61,725 nucleotides of DNA from Robinsoniella peoriensis (GCF_042680125.1 NZ_JBHTNY010000044.1); one strand, 5' to 3'; shown: positions 49,785 through 58,698, counted from the first letter of the stretch. The notes: generated by a model not told the origin, from the sequence alone. Program-made: numbers and translations.

Positions 49785-50933
49785 ATGAAACAAATTGAAT
49801 TAATAGCACCTTGCCACTTTGGGCTGGAAGCCGTTTTAAAGCGTGAGATCATTGACCTTGGATATGAAGTCAGTCAGGTAGAAGATGGACGAGTTACCTT
49901 TTTAGGAGATATGGAAGCTGTGAGCTATGCCAATGTATTTTTAAGGTCAGCAGAGCGTATATTATTAAAAGTCGGGAAAGTCCATGCTGAGACTTTTGAT
50001 GAATTGTTTGAGTGCACAAAAGAACTTCCATGGGAAAATTTCATTCCAAAGGATGGCAAATTCTGGGTGACTAAGGCTACTTCTATTAAGAGCCAGCTGT
50101 TTAGCCCTACGGATATACAGTCGATCATGAAAAAAGCCATGGTTGAACGTTTAAAAGGCGTATATGGCATACAGTGGTTTGAAGAAACAGGTCCGGCTTA
50201 TCCGGTACGTGTATTTTTTATGAAAGATGAAGCTACAATTGGTATTGATACATCCGGAGTCTCCCTTCACAAGCGCGGATACCGTCAGCTTACAAGTAAG
50301 GCACCGATTACAGAGACACTTGCGGCTGCACTGATTATGCTGACACCCTGGAACAAAAGCAGAATACTGGTTGATCCCTTTTGCGGAAGCGGTACCTTTC
50401 CAATAGAAGCAGCTTTAATGGCTGCCAACATAGCTCCCGGGATGAACCGTTCTTTCTTATCGGAAGACTGGGACAACCTGGTAACGAAGAAACACTGGTA
50501 CAATGCAATGGATGAAGCAAGAGAAAATGTAAATGATCAGATAGAAGTGGATATACAGGGATATGATATGGACGGTGACGTGATAAAATCAGCCAGAGAA
50601 AATGCAAAGCTGGCAGGCGTGGATCATCTGATTCATTTTCAGCAAAGAGCCGTTTCCCAGCTGAATCATCCAAAAAAATACGGATTTGTAATTACCAATC
50701 CACCGTATGGAGAGAGAATTGAAGATAAAGAAAACCTGCCGGGATTGTACCGGGAGATAGGAGAGAGCTTTAAGCGGCTGGATTCCTGGTCAGAATATCT
50801 GATTACCTCTTATGAAGATGCGGAAAAGTTTATTGGAAAAAAAGCAGATAAGAACAGAAAGATTTATAATGGAATGATAAAAACATATTTTTATCAATTC
50901 TTGGGACCCAGACCGCCTAAGATTAAAAAATAA
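49785..50933 (+). CDS. THUMP-domain 23S rRNA methyltransferase (RlmL-like)
   Basis: A 382-residue class I methyltransferase. The N-terminal THUMP region (about 1-160) precedes a Rossmann SAM-binding domain with DPFCGSGTFPIEAA near 194 and the catalytic ITNPPYGERI near 303. This is the guanine-N2 methyltransferase pattern of the RlmL N half. The target is probably 23S rRNA. Confidence 0.9.
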   Translation: MKQIELIAPCHFGLEAVLKREIIDLGYEVSQVEDGRVTFLGDMEAVSYANVFLRSAERILLKVGKVHAETFDELFECTKELPWENFIPKDGKFWVTKATSIKSQLFSPTDIQSIMKKAMVERLKGVYGIQWFEETGPAYPVRVFFMKDEATIGIDTSGVSLHKRGYRQLTSKAPITETLAAALIMLTPWNKSRILVDPFCGSGTFPIEAALMAANIAPGMNRSFLSEDWDNLVTKKHWYNAMDEARENVNDQIEVDIQGYDMDGDVIKSARENAKLAGVDHLIHFQQRAVSQLNHPKKYGFVITNPPYGERIEDKENLPGLYREIGESFKRLDSWSEYLITSYEDAEKFIGKKADKNRKIYNGMIKTYFYQFLGPRPPKIKK

Positions 50934-50943
50934 GGGGTAGACA

Positions 50944-52326
50944 TTGATTAAAAAAATTCAGACATTCATTGTGATTCTAATTGTATTGCTGATTGGATAC
51001 GGAGCATTTCAATATATGGAGCCGGAGATACGTGCGCTGTTAGACGGCAAAAAGCAGCAGGAACACAGGCAAACGGAAAGTGGTTCCAATACCCGGGACA
51101 GCAGCATGGAAGATAATACAGAGCCGGCGGGTAAGGATGAAAATGTAAGGCTGCCAAAGGCATATGACAGCCGGAATGAAGCAAGGGCTCCTGTTATTAA
51201 AAATCAGGGTGAGCTTGGCACCTGCTGGGCGGTAGCCACGTCCTCGGCGCTGGAATCCTCCCTGCTTCCAAGGGAACACCTTGTATTTTCTGCGGACCAT
51301 ATATCACTTCGGAATCATTTTGCAAAGAATCAGAACGATGGCGGAGATTATACCATGGCAATGGCGTATCTTGCCGGATGGCAGGGACCTGTACTGGAAC
51401 AGGATGACCCTTATGGAGATGGTGTTTCACCGGATGGGCTGACACCGGTGAAGCATGTACAGGAGATCCAGATGATTAAGGATAAGGATTATGATGCAAT
51501 AAAACGGGCAGTTTATGACCATGGTGCTGTCCAGTCTTCCCTTTATATGGATCTTCAGAATACAGTGAGTTCATCGGTGTTTTTTAATAAGATTAACAAT
51601 ACGTATTGTTATGTGGGAAATGCCCGCTCTAATCATGATATTTTAATTATTGGATGGGATGACCACTATCCGGCGGACAAATTTAATGCGGATATTAAGA
51701 AGGATGGGGCGTTTATCTGCCAGAACAGCTGGGGGGCAGACTTCGGGGAAGACGGCATTTTTTATGTCTCATACGAAGATGCCAATCTTGGAAATAATTG
51801 TGTTGCCTATTCCAGGATCGAAAATACGGGGAATTATGACCATATTTACCAGACAGACCTGTGCGGCTGGGTAGGGCAGATCGGGTATGGCTCTGATACC
51901 TGCTATTTTGCAAATGTATATGAAGCAAAGCAGGATGAAACTCTGAGTGCAGTGGGATTCTATGCTACGGGGAAAGATACGGAGTATGACATTCATATCA
52001 TTGAAGAGTTTGACGGGCCTTCCTCATTGATTTCCTGGAGTCCTGCCCAGAGCGGTAAATTTGGCAACGGAGGGTACTATACCGTAGATCTGGAGGAGCC
52101 GGTGAAAGTGGCTAAAGGCCAGCGTTATGCAGTTATGATAAAAATAAAATCTCGCGGTCTGCAGTATCCGGTTGCAACGGAATATCAGGCAGATGAAGCA
52201 ACTAAGAATGTGGATATATCCGATGGTGAAGGGTATATCAGTATGAGCGGATATTCCTGGACAAGAACAGAAACAGAGCATTCCTGCAATGTCTGTCTGA
52301 AGGTATACACCAGGGATGCGCAGTAA
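50944..52326 (+). CDS. Membrane-anchored papain-family (C1) peptidase
   Basis: A 460-residue surface protein. An N-terminal membrane anchor (IQTFIVILIVLLIGYGAF) and a polar linker precede a papain domain: oxyanion Gln and catalytic Cys in IKNQGELGTCWAVA near 82-95, His in NHDILIIGWDDHY near 227, and Asn in ICQNSWGADFG near 259. The C-terminal region resembles the lectin-like domain of clostridial C1 enzymes. TTG 50944 follows AAGGGGTAG. Confidence 0.88.
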   Translation: MIKKIQTFIVILIVLLIGYGAFQYMEPEIRALLDGKKQQEHRQTESGSNTRDSSMEDNTEPAGKDENVRLPKAYDSRNEARAPVIKNQGELGTCWAVATSSALESSLLPREHLVFSADHISLRNHFAKNQNDGGDYTMAMAYLAGWQGPVLEQDDPYGDGVSPDGLTPVKHVQEIQMIKDKDYDAIKRAVYDHGAVQSSLYMDLQNTVSSSVFFNKINNTYCYVGNARSNHDILIIGWDDHYPADKFNADIKKDGAFICQNSWGADFGEDGIFYVSYEDANLGNNCVAYSRIENTGNYDHIYQTDLCGWVGQIGYGSDTCYFANVYEAKQDETLSAVGFYATGKDTEYDIHIIEEFDGPSSLISWSPAQSGKFGNGGYYTVDLEEPVKVAKGQRYAVMIKIKSRGLQYPVATEYQADEATKNVDISDGEGYISMSGYSWTRTETEHSCNVCLKVYTRDAQ

Positions 52327-52335
52327 CGGTATTGG

Positions 52336-52365
52336 TTTACAGACGCAATCCCGGTGTGTTATAAT
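52336..52365 (+). promoter_or_regulatory. Promoter of rdgB
   Basis: TTTACA at 52336-52341 and TATAAT at 52360-52365, spacer 18 bp. Confidence 0.7.
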
Positions 52366-52414
52366 TTTGGTAAATTTACATAAGAAAAATTAACATGAGG
52401 AAAAGGGTGGAACA

Positions 52415-53011
52415 GTGAGTAAGAGAATTATTTTCGCAACTGGTAATCAGGGAAAAATGAAAGAAATAAAAATGATACTGGCTGATCTGGATGTTCAGGT
52501 AGTCTCATTGAAAGAAGCCGGAATTGAAGCCGATATTGTAGAAGACGGAGCAACATTTCAAGAAAATGCTGTTATTAAGGCTAAGACTATTATGGAAATG
52601 ACCGGCGATATTGTACTGGCAGATGATTCAGGGTTAGAAATTGATTACCTGAATAAAGAGCCGGGTATCTATTCTGCAAGATATATGGGAGAAGATACTT
52701 CTTATGATATAAAAAATAATAATCTTATCGGGCGTCTGAATGGTGTGCCTGATGAAAAAAGGACGGCTCGTTTTGTATGTGTCATTGCAGCAGCATTTCC
52801 AAATGGTGAAATTTTGACTACGGAAGGAACCATTGAAGGTATGATTGGATATGAGATAAAAGGAAGCAATGGTTTTGGCTATGATCCTATATTTTATCTT
52901 CCCCAGTATAAATGTACGACGGCAGAACTGGATATGGAATTGAAAAATGAATTAAGCCACAGAGGAAAAGCGCTTCGGGCGATGAAAGAACAATTAAAAA
53001 ATAAAATTTAG
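52415..53011 (+). CDS. rdgB: XTP/dITP pyrophosphatase (RdgB/HAM1)
   Basis: A 198-residue house-cleaning nucleotidase that hydrolyses noncanonical purine triphosphates. Family motifs are FATGNQGKMKEIKMIL at the N terminus, ADDSGLEIDYLNKEPGIYSARYMG near 68-91, and GSNGFGYDPIFYLP near 150. GTG 52415 follows AAGGGTGG. Confidence 0.93.
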   Translation: MSKRIIFATGNQGKMKEIKMILADLDVQVVSLKEAGIEADIVEDGATFQENAVIKAKTIMEMTGDIVLADDSGLEIDYLNKEPGIYSARYMGEDTSYDIKNNNLIGRLNGVPDEKRTARFVCVIAAAFPNGEILTTEGTIEGMIGYEIKGSNGFGYDPIFYLPQYKCTTAELDMELKNELSHRGKALRAMKEQLKNKI

Positions 53012-53027
53012 AGGAGCATGGTGCCAG

Positions 53028-53510
53028 ATGAAGATCCTGATTGTAAGTGATACGCATCGCAGAGATGCCAATTTAAAAGAGGTCTTATTAAAAGTTAGCC
53101 CGATCGACAAATTAATCCATCTGGGGGATTCTGAGGGCAGTGAGGACTATATCAGGCAGATTGCTGACTGCCCGGTACATATTGTAAGCGGAAATAATGA
53201 CTTCTTCAGTGATTTACCACGTGAAGAAGAATTGCAGCTTGGGAAATATAAAATTCTGCTCACTCATGGACATTATTATTATGTATCACTGGATACACGT
53301 TCGATCAAAGAAGAGGCAAAAGCAAGAGGATTTGACATTGTAATGTTTGGACATACACACAGGCCGGTTTTAGAGATACAGGAAGATATTATAGCATTAA
53401 ATCCGGGCAGTTTATCCTATCCCAGACAGGATGGGAGAAAACCAAGCTATATTATCATGGAACTTGATAATAAGGGAGAAGCACATTTTACAATAAATTT
53501 TTTAGGGTGA
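53028..53510 (+). CDS. Metallophosphoesterase (YfcE/MJ0936 type)
   Basis: A 160-residue calcineurin-like phosphoesterase, paralogous to the gene at 49193. Motifs are IVSDTHR at the N terminus, HLGDSEGSED near 32, VSGNNDF near 54, LTHGHYY near 78 and FGHTHRP near 105. It is cotranscribed with rdgB. Confidence 0.88.
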   Translation: MKILIVSDTHRRDANLKEVLLKVSPIDKLIHLGDSEGSEDYIRQIADCPVHIVSGNNDFFSDLPREEELQLGKYKILLTHGHYYYVSLDTRSIKEEAKARGFDIVMFGHTHRPVLEIQEDIIALNPGSLSYPRQDGRKPSYIIMELDNKGEAHFTINFLG

Positions 53511-53560
53511 AGAGCTCGATTTGACCAATTTGAAGAAATAAATCCAAAAAATAAATTGGC

Positions 53561-53597
53561 GAAAAAGCCCGAATATTCAACACTTTCGGGCTTTTTC
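53561..53597 (+). terminator. Terminator after the rdgB operon
   Basis: GAAAAAGCCCGAA pairs with TTTCGGGCTTTTTC around TATTCAACAC. Confidence 0.88.
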
Positions 53598-53628
53598 AAA
53601 AAAATAAAAAAATATTTGAAAAAAGTTG

Positions 53629-53657
53629 TTGACATTTGGTGTGAGCTATAATATAAT
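53629..53657 (+). promoter_or_regulatory. Promoter of the tRNA cluster
   Basis: TTGACA at 53629-53634, spacer 17 bp, TATAAT at 53652-53657; a second overlapping TATAAT is at 53647-53652. Confidence 0.85.
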
Positions 53658-53708
53658 ATGTCTTGCGTCAGGGAACAGACGAAACAACAAAAACAAACAA
53701 GACACCAT

Positions 53709-53783
53709 CGGGGTGTGGCTCAGCTTGGCTAGAGCGCCTGGTTTGGGACCAGGAGGTCGCAGGTTCGAATCCTGTCACCCCGA
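53709..53783 (+). tRNA. tRNA-Pro(UGG)
   Basis: Acceptor CGGGGTG/CACCCCG with discriminator A; the anticodon loop TTTGGGA gives TGG. Confidence 0.96.
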
Positions 53784-53808
53784 CTTGTTCCTAAAATAAC
53801 GCAGATAT

Positions 53809-53879
53809 GCGGGTGTAGTTCAATGGTAGAACACTAGCCTTCCAAGCTAGATACGTGGGTTCGATTCCCATCACCCGCT
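53809..53879 (+). tRNA. tRNA-Gly(UCC)
   Basis: Acceptor GCGGGTG/CACCCGC with discriminator T; anticodon stem CTAGC/GCTAG and loop CTTCCAA give TCC. Confidence 0.96.
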
Positions 53880-53883
53880 GTTT

Positions 53884-53957
<74 letters not shown>

Positions 53958-54008
53958 TTTTTCTTTGCAGAGATCATATGTCTGCTGCAAAGAAAGCAAA
54001 ATTAATAT

Positions 54009-54083
54009 GGTGGATATAGCGCAGTTGGTTAGCGCGCCAGATTGTGGCTCTGGAGGCCGAGGGTTCGAATCCCTTTATCCACC
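54009..54083 (+). tRNA. tRNA-His(GUG)
   Basis: The extra 5' G at 54009 faces C at 54083, as in tRNA-His; acceptor GTGGATA/TATCCAC; loop TTGTGGC gives GTG. Confidence 0.96.
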
Positions 54084-54095
54084 CTAACCACACAT

Positions 54096-54167
54096 TGGGC
54101 TATCGCCAAGCGGTAAGGCACAGCACTTTGACTGCTGCATTCGTTGGTTCAAATCCAACTAGCCCAG
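54096..54167 (+). tRNA. tRNA-Gln(UUG)
   Basis: Acceptor TGGGCTA/TAGCCCA with discriminator G; anticodon stem CAGCA/TGCTG and loop CTTTGAC give TTG. Confidence 0.96.
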
Positions 54168-54221
54168 TTTGGCGAAAGCCGTAAGAAATATAAACCCATA
54201 GTATGGTTAAAAATTAAATAC

Positions 54222-54294
54222 GGGATATTAGCTCAGTTGGTAGAGCACTTGACTTTTAATCAAGTTGTCCGGGGTTCGAATCCCCGATGTCTCA
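54222..54294 (+). tRNA. tRNA-Lys(UUU), likely integration site
   Basis: Acceptor GGGATAT pairs with ATGTCTC including two wobble pairs; loop CTTTTAA gives TTT. It is the last tRNA of the cluster, and a prophage-type integrase gene begins 145 bp after it on the other strand. Its 3' half is therefore the probable attL core. Confidence 0.95.
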
Positions 54295-54301
54295 TTACTA
54301 T

Positions 54302-54346
54302 AAAATAGCGGAAAAGCCTTTAAATACAGGTGTTTTCGCTATTTTT
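54302..54346. terminator. Hairpin at the left end of the element
   Basis: AAATAGCGGAAAA pairs with TTTTCGCTATTT around a 17-base loop, with T5 on the plus side. It would terminate the tRNA cluster transcript. Confidence 0.85.
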
Positions 54347-54383
54347 GTGCTGAACTTTTCTAACCATTTCTAACCCCAAATAA

Positions 54384-54443
54384 ATGTCTTATTGGTGTCT
54401 TACAGGTCGTTTTGACGACCAAATGTCTTAGGAAATGTCTTAT
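54384..54443. repeat. Four TGTCTTA repeats, candidate integrase arm sites
   Basis: ATGTCTTAT (54384-54392), GTGTCTTAC (54395-54403), ATGTCTTAG (54423-54431) and ATGTCTTAT (54435-54443) lie between the tRNA-Lys end and the integrase gene, the last covering the integrase stop codon. A GGTCG-TTTTGA-CGACC hairpin separates the second and third. Spacing and place fit arm-type binding sites in an attachment region. Confidence 0.6.
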
Positions 54444-55555
54444 AAGGCAGTAGCACTTTCTACCGCATCGACAACATTTTCTTTTTCTTCCATCACATGA
54501 TTATAAACATCCATAACCATCTTTTGAGTATCTCCCAAAAGCTCCGCAATTTTCCGCAGGCTTATTTTTGGAACCTGATAACAGAGATTGGTGCAGTAGT
54601 TGTGCCGGAACACATGTGCAGTCAAACCGGTTATAACTGGGAGCTTATCAGTCCCTCCTGCAGCGGCGTTTAGTTTCTTTACAATGGATCCCCACATCTT
54701 GTCATAGCTACTCTTCGTGATCGGCGATCCGTCCGTCTTTGTGAAGAGAAAAGATCCTTTTAATGTAGGAATATATTGTTCCATATATGTCTTTAAATAA
54801 TCCGGCATAGGCACCGTACGTTCCCCATTTGAAGACTTTGTTTCTTTTATGGAAGAATCATTGCCGATGAACTCAATTGCATTATTTACGGTCAATTCCG
54901 ACTTTTTAAGGGATATATCAAAGACGGTAAGCGCCAGGGCTTCCCCTCTTCTTAATCCGCAGCCAAGAATAATAAATATAAATGCCCGTTCCCTGGGTGA
55001 AAGATTGGCTGTCTTTATAGCTTCTTTTTCTTCCGGGAACAATGCTCTTTTTTCTCCAGGGCGGTATTTGGGAAGATCCACACCGGAACAAATGTCTTCT
55101 ACAGCGGATGCCGGCAGGAGCTTGTCAGATACGGCAGTCTTTATGATCTGCTTGAAAGTCAATGCGATCTGTTGGCATGTGCGGGGTTTGTCTTTCGCTT
55201 CATTTATCAAAGCCTGGAAGTGCGTCCGCCTGATATCGCACAGTTTCATAGCCTGTAGAATGATGAAATGCTTCTCTATTATGTTTTCATACATTTTATT
55301 TGTGTTATTGGTTCGTACCGCTTTGTATGTAGTCCGCCATGTATTCGCATATTCTATAAAAGTCATATCGGACTTTACAGTGACTTGACCTTTTTCCACT
55401 TCTCTTTTAAACTTGTTCACCTTCTTTTCCAGATCGCCACTTGATTTGGTGGAATAAAGGGAAACCCGGTGTTTCGTACCGTTTGCCTTATATGTGCCAT
55501 CCCATACTTTTGTCTGCCACATTCCATTGCTTTGCTGCTTGTATTTGGTTGCCAT
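54440..55555 (-). CDS. Tyrosine recombinase (phage integrase)
   Basis: A 371-residue integrase: an N-terminal arm-binding domain (about 1-60), a SAM-like core-binding domain (MTFIEYANTWRTTYKAV near 64-80) and a catalytic domain. Catalytic residues are Arg in LGCGLRRGEALAL near 200, His and Arg in HVFRHNYCTN near 311, and Tyr in MVMDVYNHV near 345. ATG 55555 follows AAGGAG. It would integrate at tRNA-Lys. Confidence 0.93.
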   Translation of the reverse strand: MATKYKQQSNGMWQTKVWDGTYKANGTKHRVSLYSTKSSGDLEKKVNKFKREVEKGQVTVKSDMTFIEYANTWRTTYKAVRTNNTNKMYENIIEKHFIILQAMKLCDIRRTHFQALINEAKDKPRTCQQIALTFKQIIKTAVSDKLLPASAVEDICSGVDLPKYRPGEKRALFPEEKEAIKTANLSPRERAFIFIILGCGLRRGEALALTVFDISLKKSELTVNNAIEFIGNDSSIKETKSSNGERTVPMPDYLKTYMEQYIPTLKGSFLFTKTDGSPITKSSYDKMWGSIVKKLNAAAGGTDKLPVITGLTAHVFRHNYCTNLCYQVPKISLRKIAELLGDTQKMVMDVYNHVMEEKENVVDAVESATAL

Positions 55556-55862
55556 TATATCATCTCCTTATTTTTGGGTATAAAAAATACACCCTATGCA
55601 TTTTAGAGGATGTATGATATAATTCAAGTGATCGATTTAAATTAATCTACATCCTTTGGGTTGATAGGTTACTCCTTTTCAAAGCCGTTCGGTACGCCAA
55701 TACCGGGCGGTTTTTATTAAAAAGAGAAAGAGCGCTATCATTAAATGATAACGCTCTTTCTGATGTTCTCCTGACGTGAAAAATCACGATCTAATCATAT
55801 TCTTATAATACAAGAAATATTTTGTTTTGTCAAGAGTCAATAAAGTATATGCGCTATCGGTT
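55556..55862. other. Non-coding stretch with two strong hairpins
   Basis: No gene is seen. CCGTTCGGTA pairs with TACCGGGCGG before TTTTT (55684-55722) and would end plus-strand transcription. AGAAAGAGCG and TATCA pair with TGATA and CGCTCTTTCT (55725-55762), with a T-rich minus-strand side, and would end the leftward MazF operon. An AT-rich integrase promoter region lies between 55580 and 55650. Confidence 0.6.
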
Positions 55863-56657
55863 TCAATTATACCTATTATCAAATATTAAAAATTTTTGTA
55901 AGGCATTTTTAATTTCATTTCGTTTTTCATTATCAATAAAAATTATATTGTTGTCCTCATTAGTTATGGGTCTTGTAATTCTTTTTATATTTATTCTCCG
56001 AATATCTTCAATTCTTAAATAACACTCTCTGTTATTAACTGCGATAGGTACATTCATATAATAATGCTTACTTTTATGTTTGGAGGTGACAGGTATGACT
56101 ATGTAGGAAAATGATGATTCATCATCTCCGCCACAACGTTTCTTCCATATGAGAACTGGTCGATTTTTATTCAATTCGGAGCCAACATTAACTCCTATAT
56201 CCGCCCAATATATTCCGTTTTCATAAACAGTGGTATTTTTTACATAAGGATTTATATTTAGTAAAAGTTTTTTCCATTTCCAGGTAAGAAACTGGTAAAT
56301 TGACTCGAATAATTGAAGAGACGTGTCACCACCCCTTAGATCAGCATTGATAGAATTCATCATATCAGATAAAATATAAGAGCGAATGGTACGCAAATCA
56401 CTTTCAGGAAGCTTAACCGGTCGTGAGTCAATATATAATCCGGATATTATACAATCTGAACTTATTACTTTGTAGTTCCGTAGATCGGCATATTGACGAG
56501 TTACAGAAAGCTTCAAGCAGTTCTCGTGTTTAGCTTCACTAATTAACGGGATAATTAAAATCTTATTTTTGACCTGAGTATTACACAAATATATACATAA
56601 AGGCGTATATTCTTGCTCTTTATATCGATAAACATAAGATCTTCTTAAATTCACCAT
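55863..56657 (-). CDS. PemK/MazF-fold protein with duplicated domain
   Basis: A 264-residue protein. The C-terminal half has the MazF-family start GIYWADIGVNVGSELNKNRP near 148-167, then VLIWKK and IVIPVTSK strands and RIEDIRRINIKRI near 218-230. The N-terminal half (RSYVYRYK, TPLCIYLC, ILIIPLIS, KLSVTRQYADLRNYKVISSD) follows the same strand order but lacks the GS-E loop, so it looks like a degenerate second copy. No classical antitoxin gene is adjacent; the 102-residue gene upstream is the only candidate. It could be an RNase toxin or a phage regulator. Confidence 0.7.
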   Translation of the reverse strand: MVNLRRSYVYRYKEQEYTPLCIYLCNTQVKNKILIIPLISEAKHENCLKLSVTRQYADLRNYKVISSDCIISGLYIDSRPVKLPESDLRTIRSYILSDMMNSINADLRGGDTSLQLFESIYQFLTWKWKKLLLNINPYVKNTTVYENGIYWADIGVNVGSELNKNRPVLIWKKRCGGDDESSFSYIVIPVTSKHKSKHYYMNVPIAVNNRECYLRIEDIRRINIKRITRPITNEDNNIIFIDNEKRNEIKNALQKFLIFDNRYN

Positions 56658-56711
56658 AACTGACTCCCTCTTTCTTATCTTTTTTCAAAGGCTTCTGCCT
56701 ATTGATTTTTT

Positions 56712-57020
56712 TTAGTCTTCACCAAAATTCAGATCGGATATTCCTTCATTTACACTCTCAAAAATTTCGTGTGTCTCAATATATAACACCCAATTGTGTG
56801 GAAGGCTAGACTTTACTTCCTTTTTCAGATTATTATAAAGTGGCTGCATGGATTGCTTCCACATATCATAGGCAGCGCTTTGAAGCTTTTTATCGTTCCA
56901 ACGTTTGTTTGGTTGGCGTTTTGTATTTTTTACTGCCTGAAACGCTGTGGCTTTTTGCATAAATACCTTATAACCATCTAAATGGTTTTCCATGTATTCA
57001 AGAAATTCCTTGTATGTCAT
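56712..57020 (-). CDS. Unknown 102-residue prophage protein
   Basis: A soluble, helix-rich, Lys- and Trp-containing protein starting TYKEFLEYMENHLDGYKVFM. I recognise no family. It lies between the ImmA-type protease and the MazF-fold gene, with GGAG before ATG 57020. It might be a partner or antitoxin of the MazF-fold protein, by position only. Confidence 0.6.
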   Translation of the reverse strand: MTYKEFLEYMENHLDGYKVFMQKATAFQAVKNTKRQPNKRWNDKKLQSAAYDMWKQSMQPLYNNLKKEVKSSLPHNWVLYIETHEIFESVNEGISDLNFGED

Positions 57021-57033
57021 GTCTATTTCTCCT

Positions 57034-57477
57034 TTATTTTAGATTGCGAAGTCTTAATGCTATCAAATCTTTATCAATTCCAGTACAATTTGAGAATTGT
57101 TCAACTGTACATCCTTGAAATTCCATTAGCAGATCATCAGTTATTAATAGTTCTGCTGCAAATGTATTTGCATCCAGTTCAACTTTCGAGGTAAGGAGTA
57201 ATGTTTTGTGTGCCATGAAACAACAATTTTCTTTCCATTGCAAAGCTGCATGACCAAGTTCATGGGCCATAACTATTCTTGCCAGGAGTTCATCGTCCAT
57301 GACGGTCGAATTGATAAAAATACATTTTGTATGTTCTAAATACTTGTACATTCCCAAAGCATCGCCTAGTGAATCAAAGAATACCTGAATTCCTAAAAAG
57401 GAAGCAATTTTAAATGGGTCATTTGTTCCTACCATACGCTTATAATATGAAATTAATCTTTTGATCTTTTTATCCAA
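57034..57477 (-). CDS. ImmA/IrrE-family metallopeptidase
   Basis: A 147-residue zinc peptidase with the motif MAHELGHAALQ near 70 and the downstream acidic ligand in ELDANTFAAELL near 98. In phages and ICEs this type cleaves the adjacent repressor after DNA damage. TTG 57477 is the start, after GGTGGGG. It directly follows the repressor gene. Confidence 0.9.
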   Translation of the reverse strand: MDKKIKRLISYYKRMVGTNDPFKIASFLGIQVFFDSLGDALGMYKYLEHTKCIFINSTVMDDELLARIVMAHELGHAALQWKENCCFMAHKTLLLTSKVELDANTFAAELLITDDLLMEFQGCTVEQFSNCTGIDKDLIALRLRNLK

Positions 57478-57488
57478 AATAGCCCCAC

Positions 57489-57911
57489 CTACTTTTTGTT
57501 TTTATTTGGATTGTACTTTTCCTTGTTGATGATTTTTAGTTGCTTCATAGCTGATTCTAATGCGGTTTCCAACAGTAATAATGATGTGTTATCTATCTCC
57601 TTACCATTGTAATAGAGAGGACCATTATCATTTTCTTTAATCTCATTGATAATTGAATCGAGTTTCTTCTTAATATCACGCTCATCTTTTGGGGTTAGTG
57701 TAGTTTCTTTCTTAGTGTCTTCTTCACCAGTTATAAGATAGTCCAGCGAGACACCAAAATAATCGGCAATTTTTTGTAATGCATCTGTTTTAGGCATGCT
57801 TCTACCAGATTTCCAGTTGCTGAAAGTGGTCTGGGATATGCCCGTTTCCTTGGCTACTTTGTAAGTAGTCATCCCATATTTTTGTAATAATTGCACAAAA
57901 ACATCATACAT
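57489..57911 (-). CDS. XRE-family phage repressor
   Basis: A 140-residue repressor. Residues 1-65 form the helix-turn-helix (TTYKVAKETGISQTTFSNWKS); the C-terminal part is helical and acidic, without a LexA-type protease domain. Inactivation therefore probably depends on the neighbouring ImmA-type peptidase. ATG 57911 follows AAAGGAG. Confidence 0.92.
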   Translation of the reverse strand: MYDVFVQLLQKYGMTTYKVAKETGISQTTFSNWKSGRSMPKTDALQKIADYFGVSLDYLITGEEDTKKETTLTPKDERDIKKKLDSIINEIKENDNGPLYYNGKEIDNTSLLLLETALESAMKQLKIINKEKYNPNKNKK

Positions 57912-58140
57912 AGCTACGTCTCCTTTGTTCTAAAAGCCAATAATATAAGAATGCAAAATAAAGTATTGACTACTTAGCAAAAATATAGTAGTATGAATGC
58001 ATAGCAAATGCAAAGTATAAATTAAAAATGCATAGCATAGCTAACATACTTTATAAATGGTATTTACTTTAAATGACAAATACAGTATATCACATTTGTG
58101 AAGTATGTGCAATATAAATATTGCGGAAGGAGGAGTAAAA
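57912..58140. promoter_or_regulatory. Divergent operator region between repressor and Cro-like gene
   Basis: A rightward promoter candidate is TTGACT (57966-57971) with TAGTAT (57989-57994). AATGCATAGCA occurs twice (57995-58005 and 58027-58038), the second extended by TAGC, and further TAGCA and ATGCAAAG half sites are present. These are likely operators for the two XRE proteins. Confidence 0.6.
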
Positions 58141-58326
58141 GTGTACGAAAAATTTCAACAGTTATTAGAACAAAATAACAAAACATCATATCAAGTATCG
58201 AAAGATACAGGAATAGGGGAAAACATTTTTTCGTATTGGAAAAATGGACGTAGTAAACCAAAGGTCGACAAACTTAAAATTCTTGCTGATTATTTCGGTG
58301 TTCCAATTGAATATTTTCTTGAATAG
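58141..58326 (+). CDS. Cro-like XRE protein
   Basis: A 61-residue protein that is almost only a helix-turn-helix (TSYQVSKDTGIGENIFSYWKN). It resembles the N-terminal domain of the divergent repressor (same YFGVPIEYF end as YFGVSLDYL). GTG 58141 follows AAGGAGGAG. It is the first early rightward gene. Confidence 0.85.
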   Translation: MYEKFQQLLEQNNKTSYQVSKDTGIGENIFSYWKNGRSKPKVDKLKILADYFGVPIEYFLE

Positions 58327-58431
58327 ACAAACACATGTTCTGAAATATATTATAATTCGGAATTGCGAATATGTCAATTAATTTGCAACATGTGGAAATA
58401 CTTGGAAATTTATGGGAAAGGATGACGCACA

Positions 58432-58698
58432 ATGATGACAAGACGAGTCTACAATAAACATATTTACAGGTTACTGGCTAGAGTCGCAATAGTTCGGGAT
58501 CGCTTGCATGCGGATATTAAACTGTGTCTCAATTCTACAGAAGGAGATTTATTAAGTATAAAGCACAGTGATACTGAACTTAGATATGTGCAATCATTTG
58601 AAATTCGTCTGAATGGAGAGGGAGTTTTTCCGAGTGAACAGTTTAACCTTGCACACAAATATATTGATGAATTATTAAAACAGGAGGAAAATCAATGA
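58432..58698 (+). CDS. Hypothetical prophage protein, 88 residues
   Basis: A small soluble protein with a basic N terminus (MTRRVYNKHIYRLLARVA) and a GVFPSEQFNLAHKYIDELL end. AAAGG lies ten bases before ATG 58432; the next codon is also ATG. No family recognised. Overlaps the Rha gene by 4 bp. Confidence 0.65.
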   Translation: MMTRRVYNKHIYRLLARVAIVRDRLHADIKLCLNSTEGDLLSIKHSDTELRYVQSFEIRLNGEGVFPSEQFNLAHKYIDELLKQEENQ

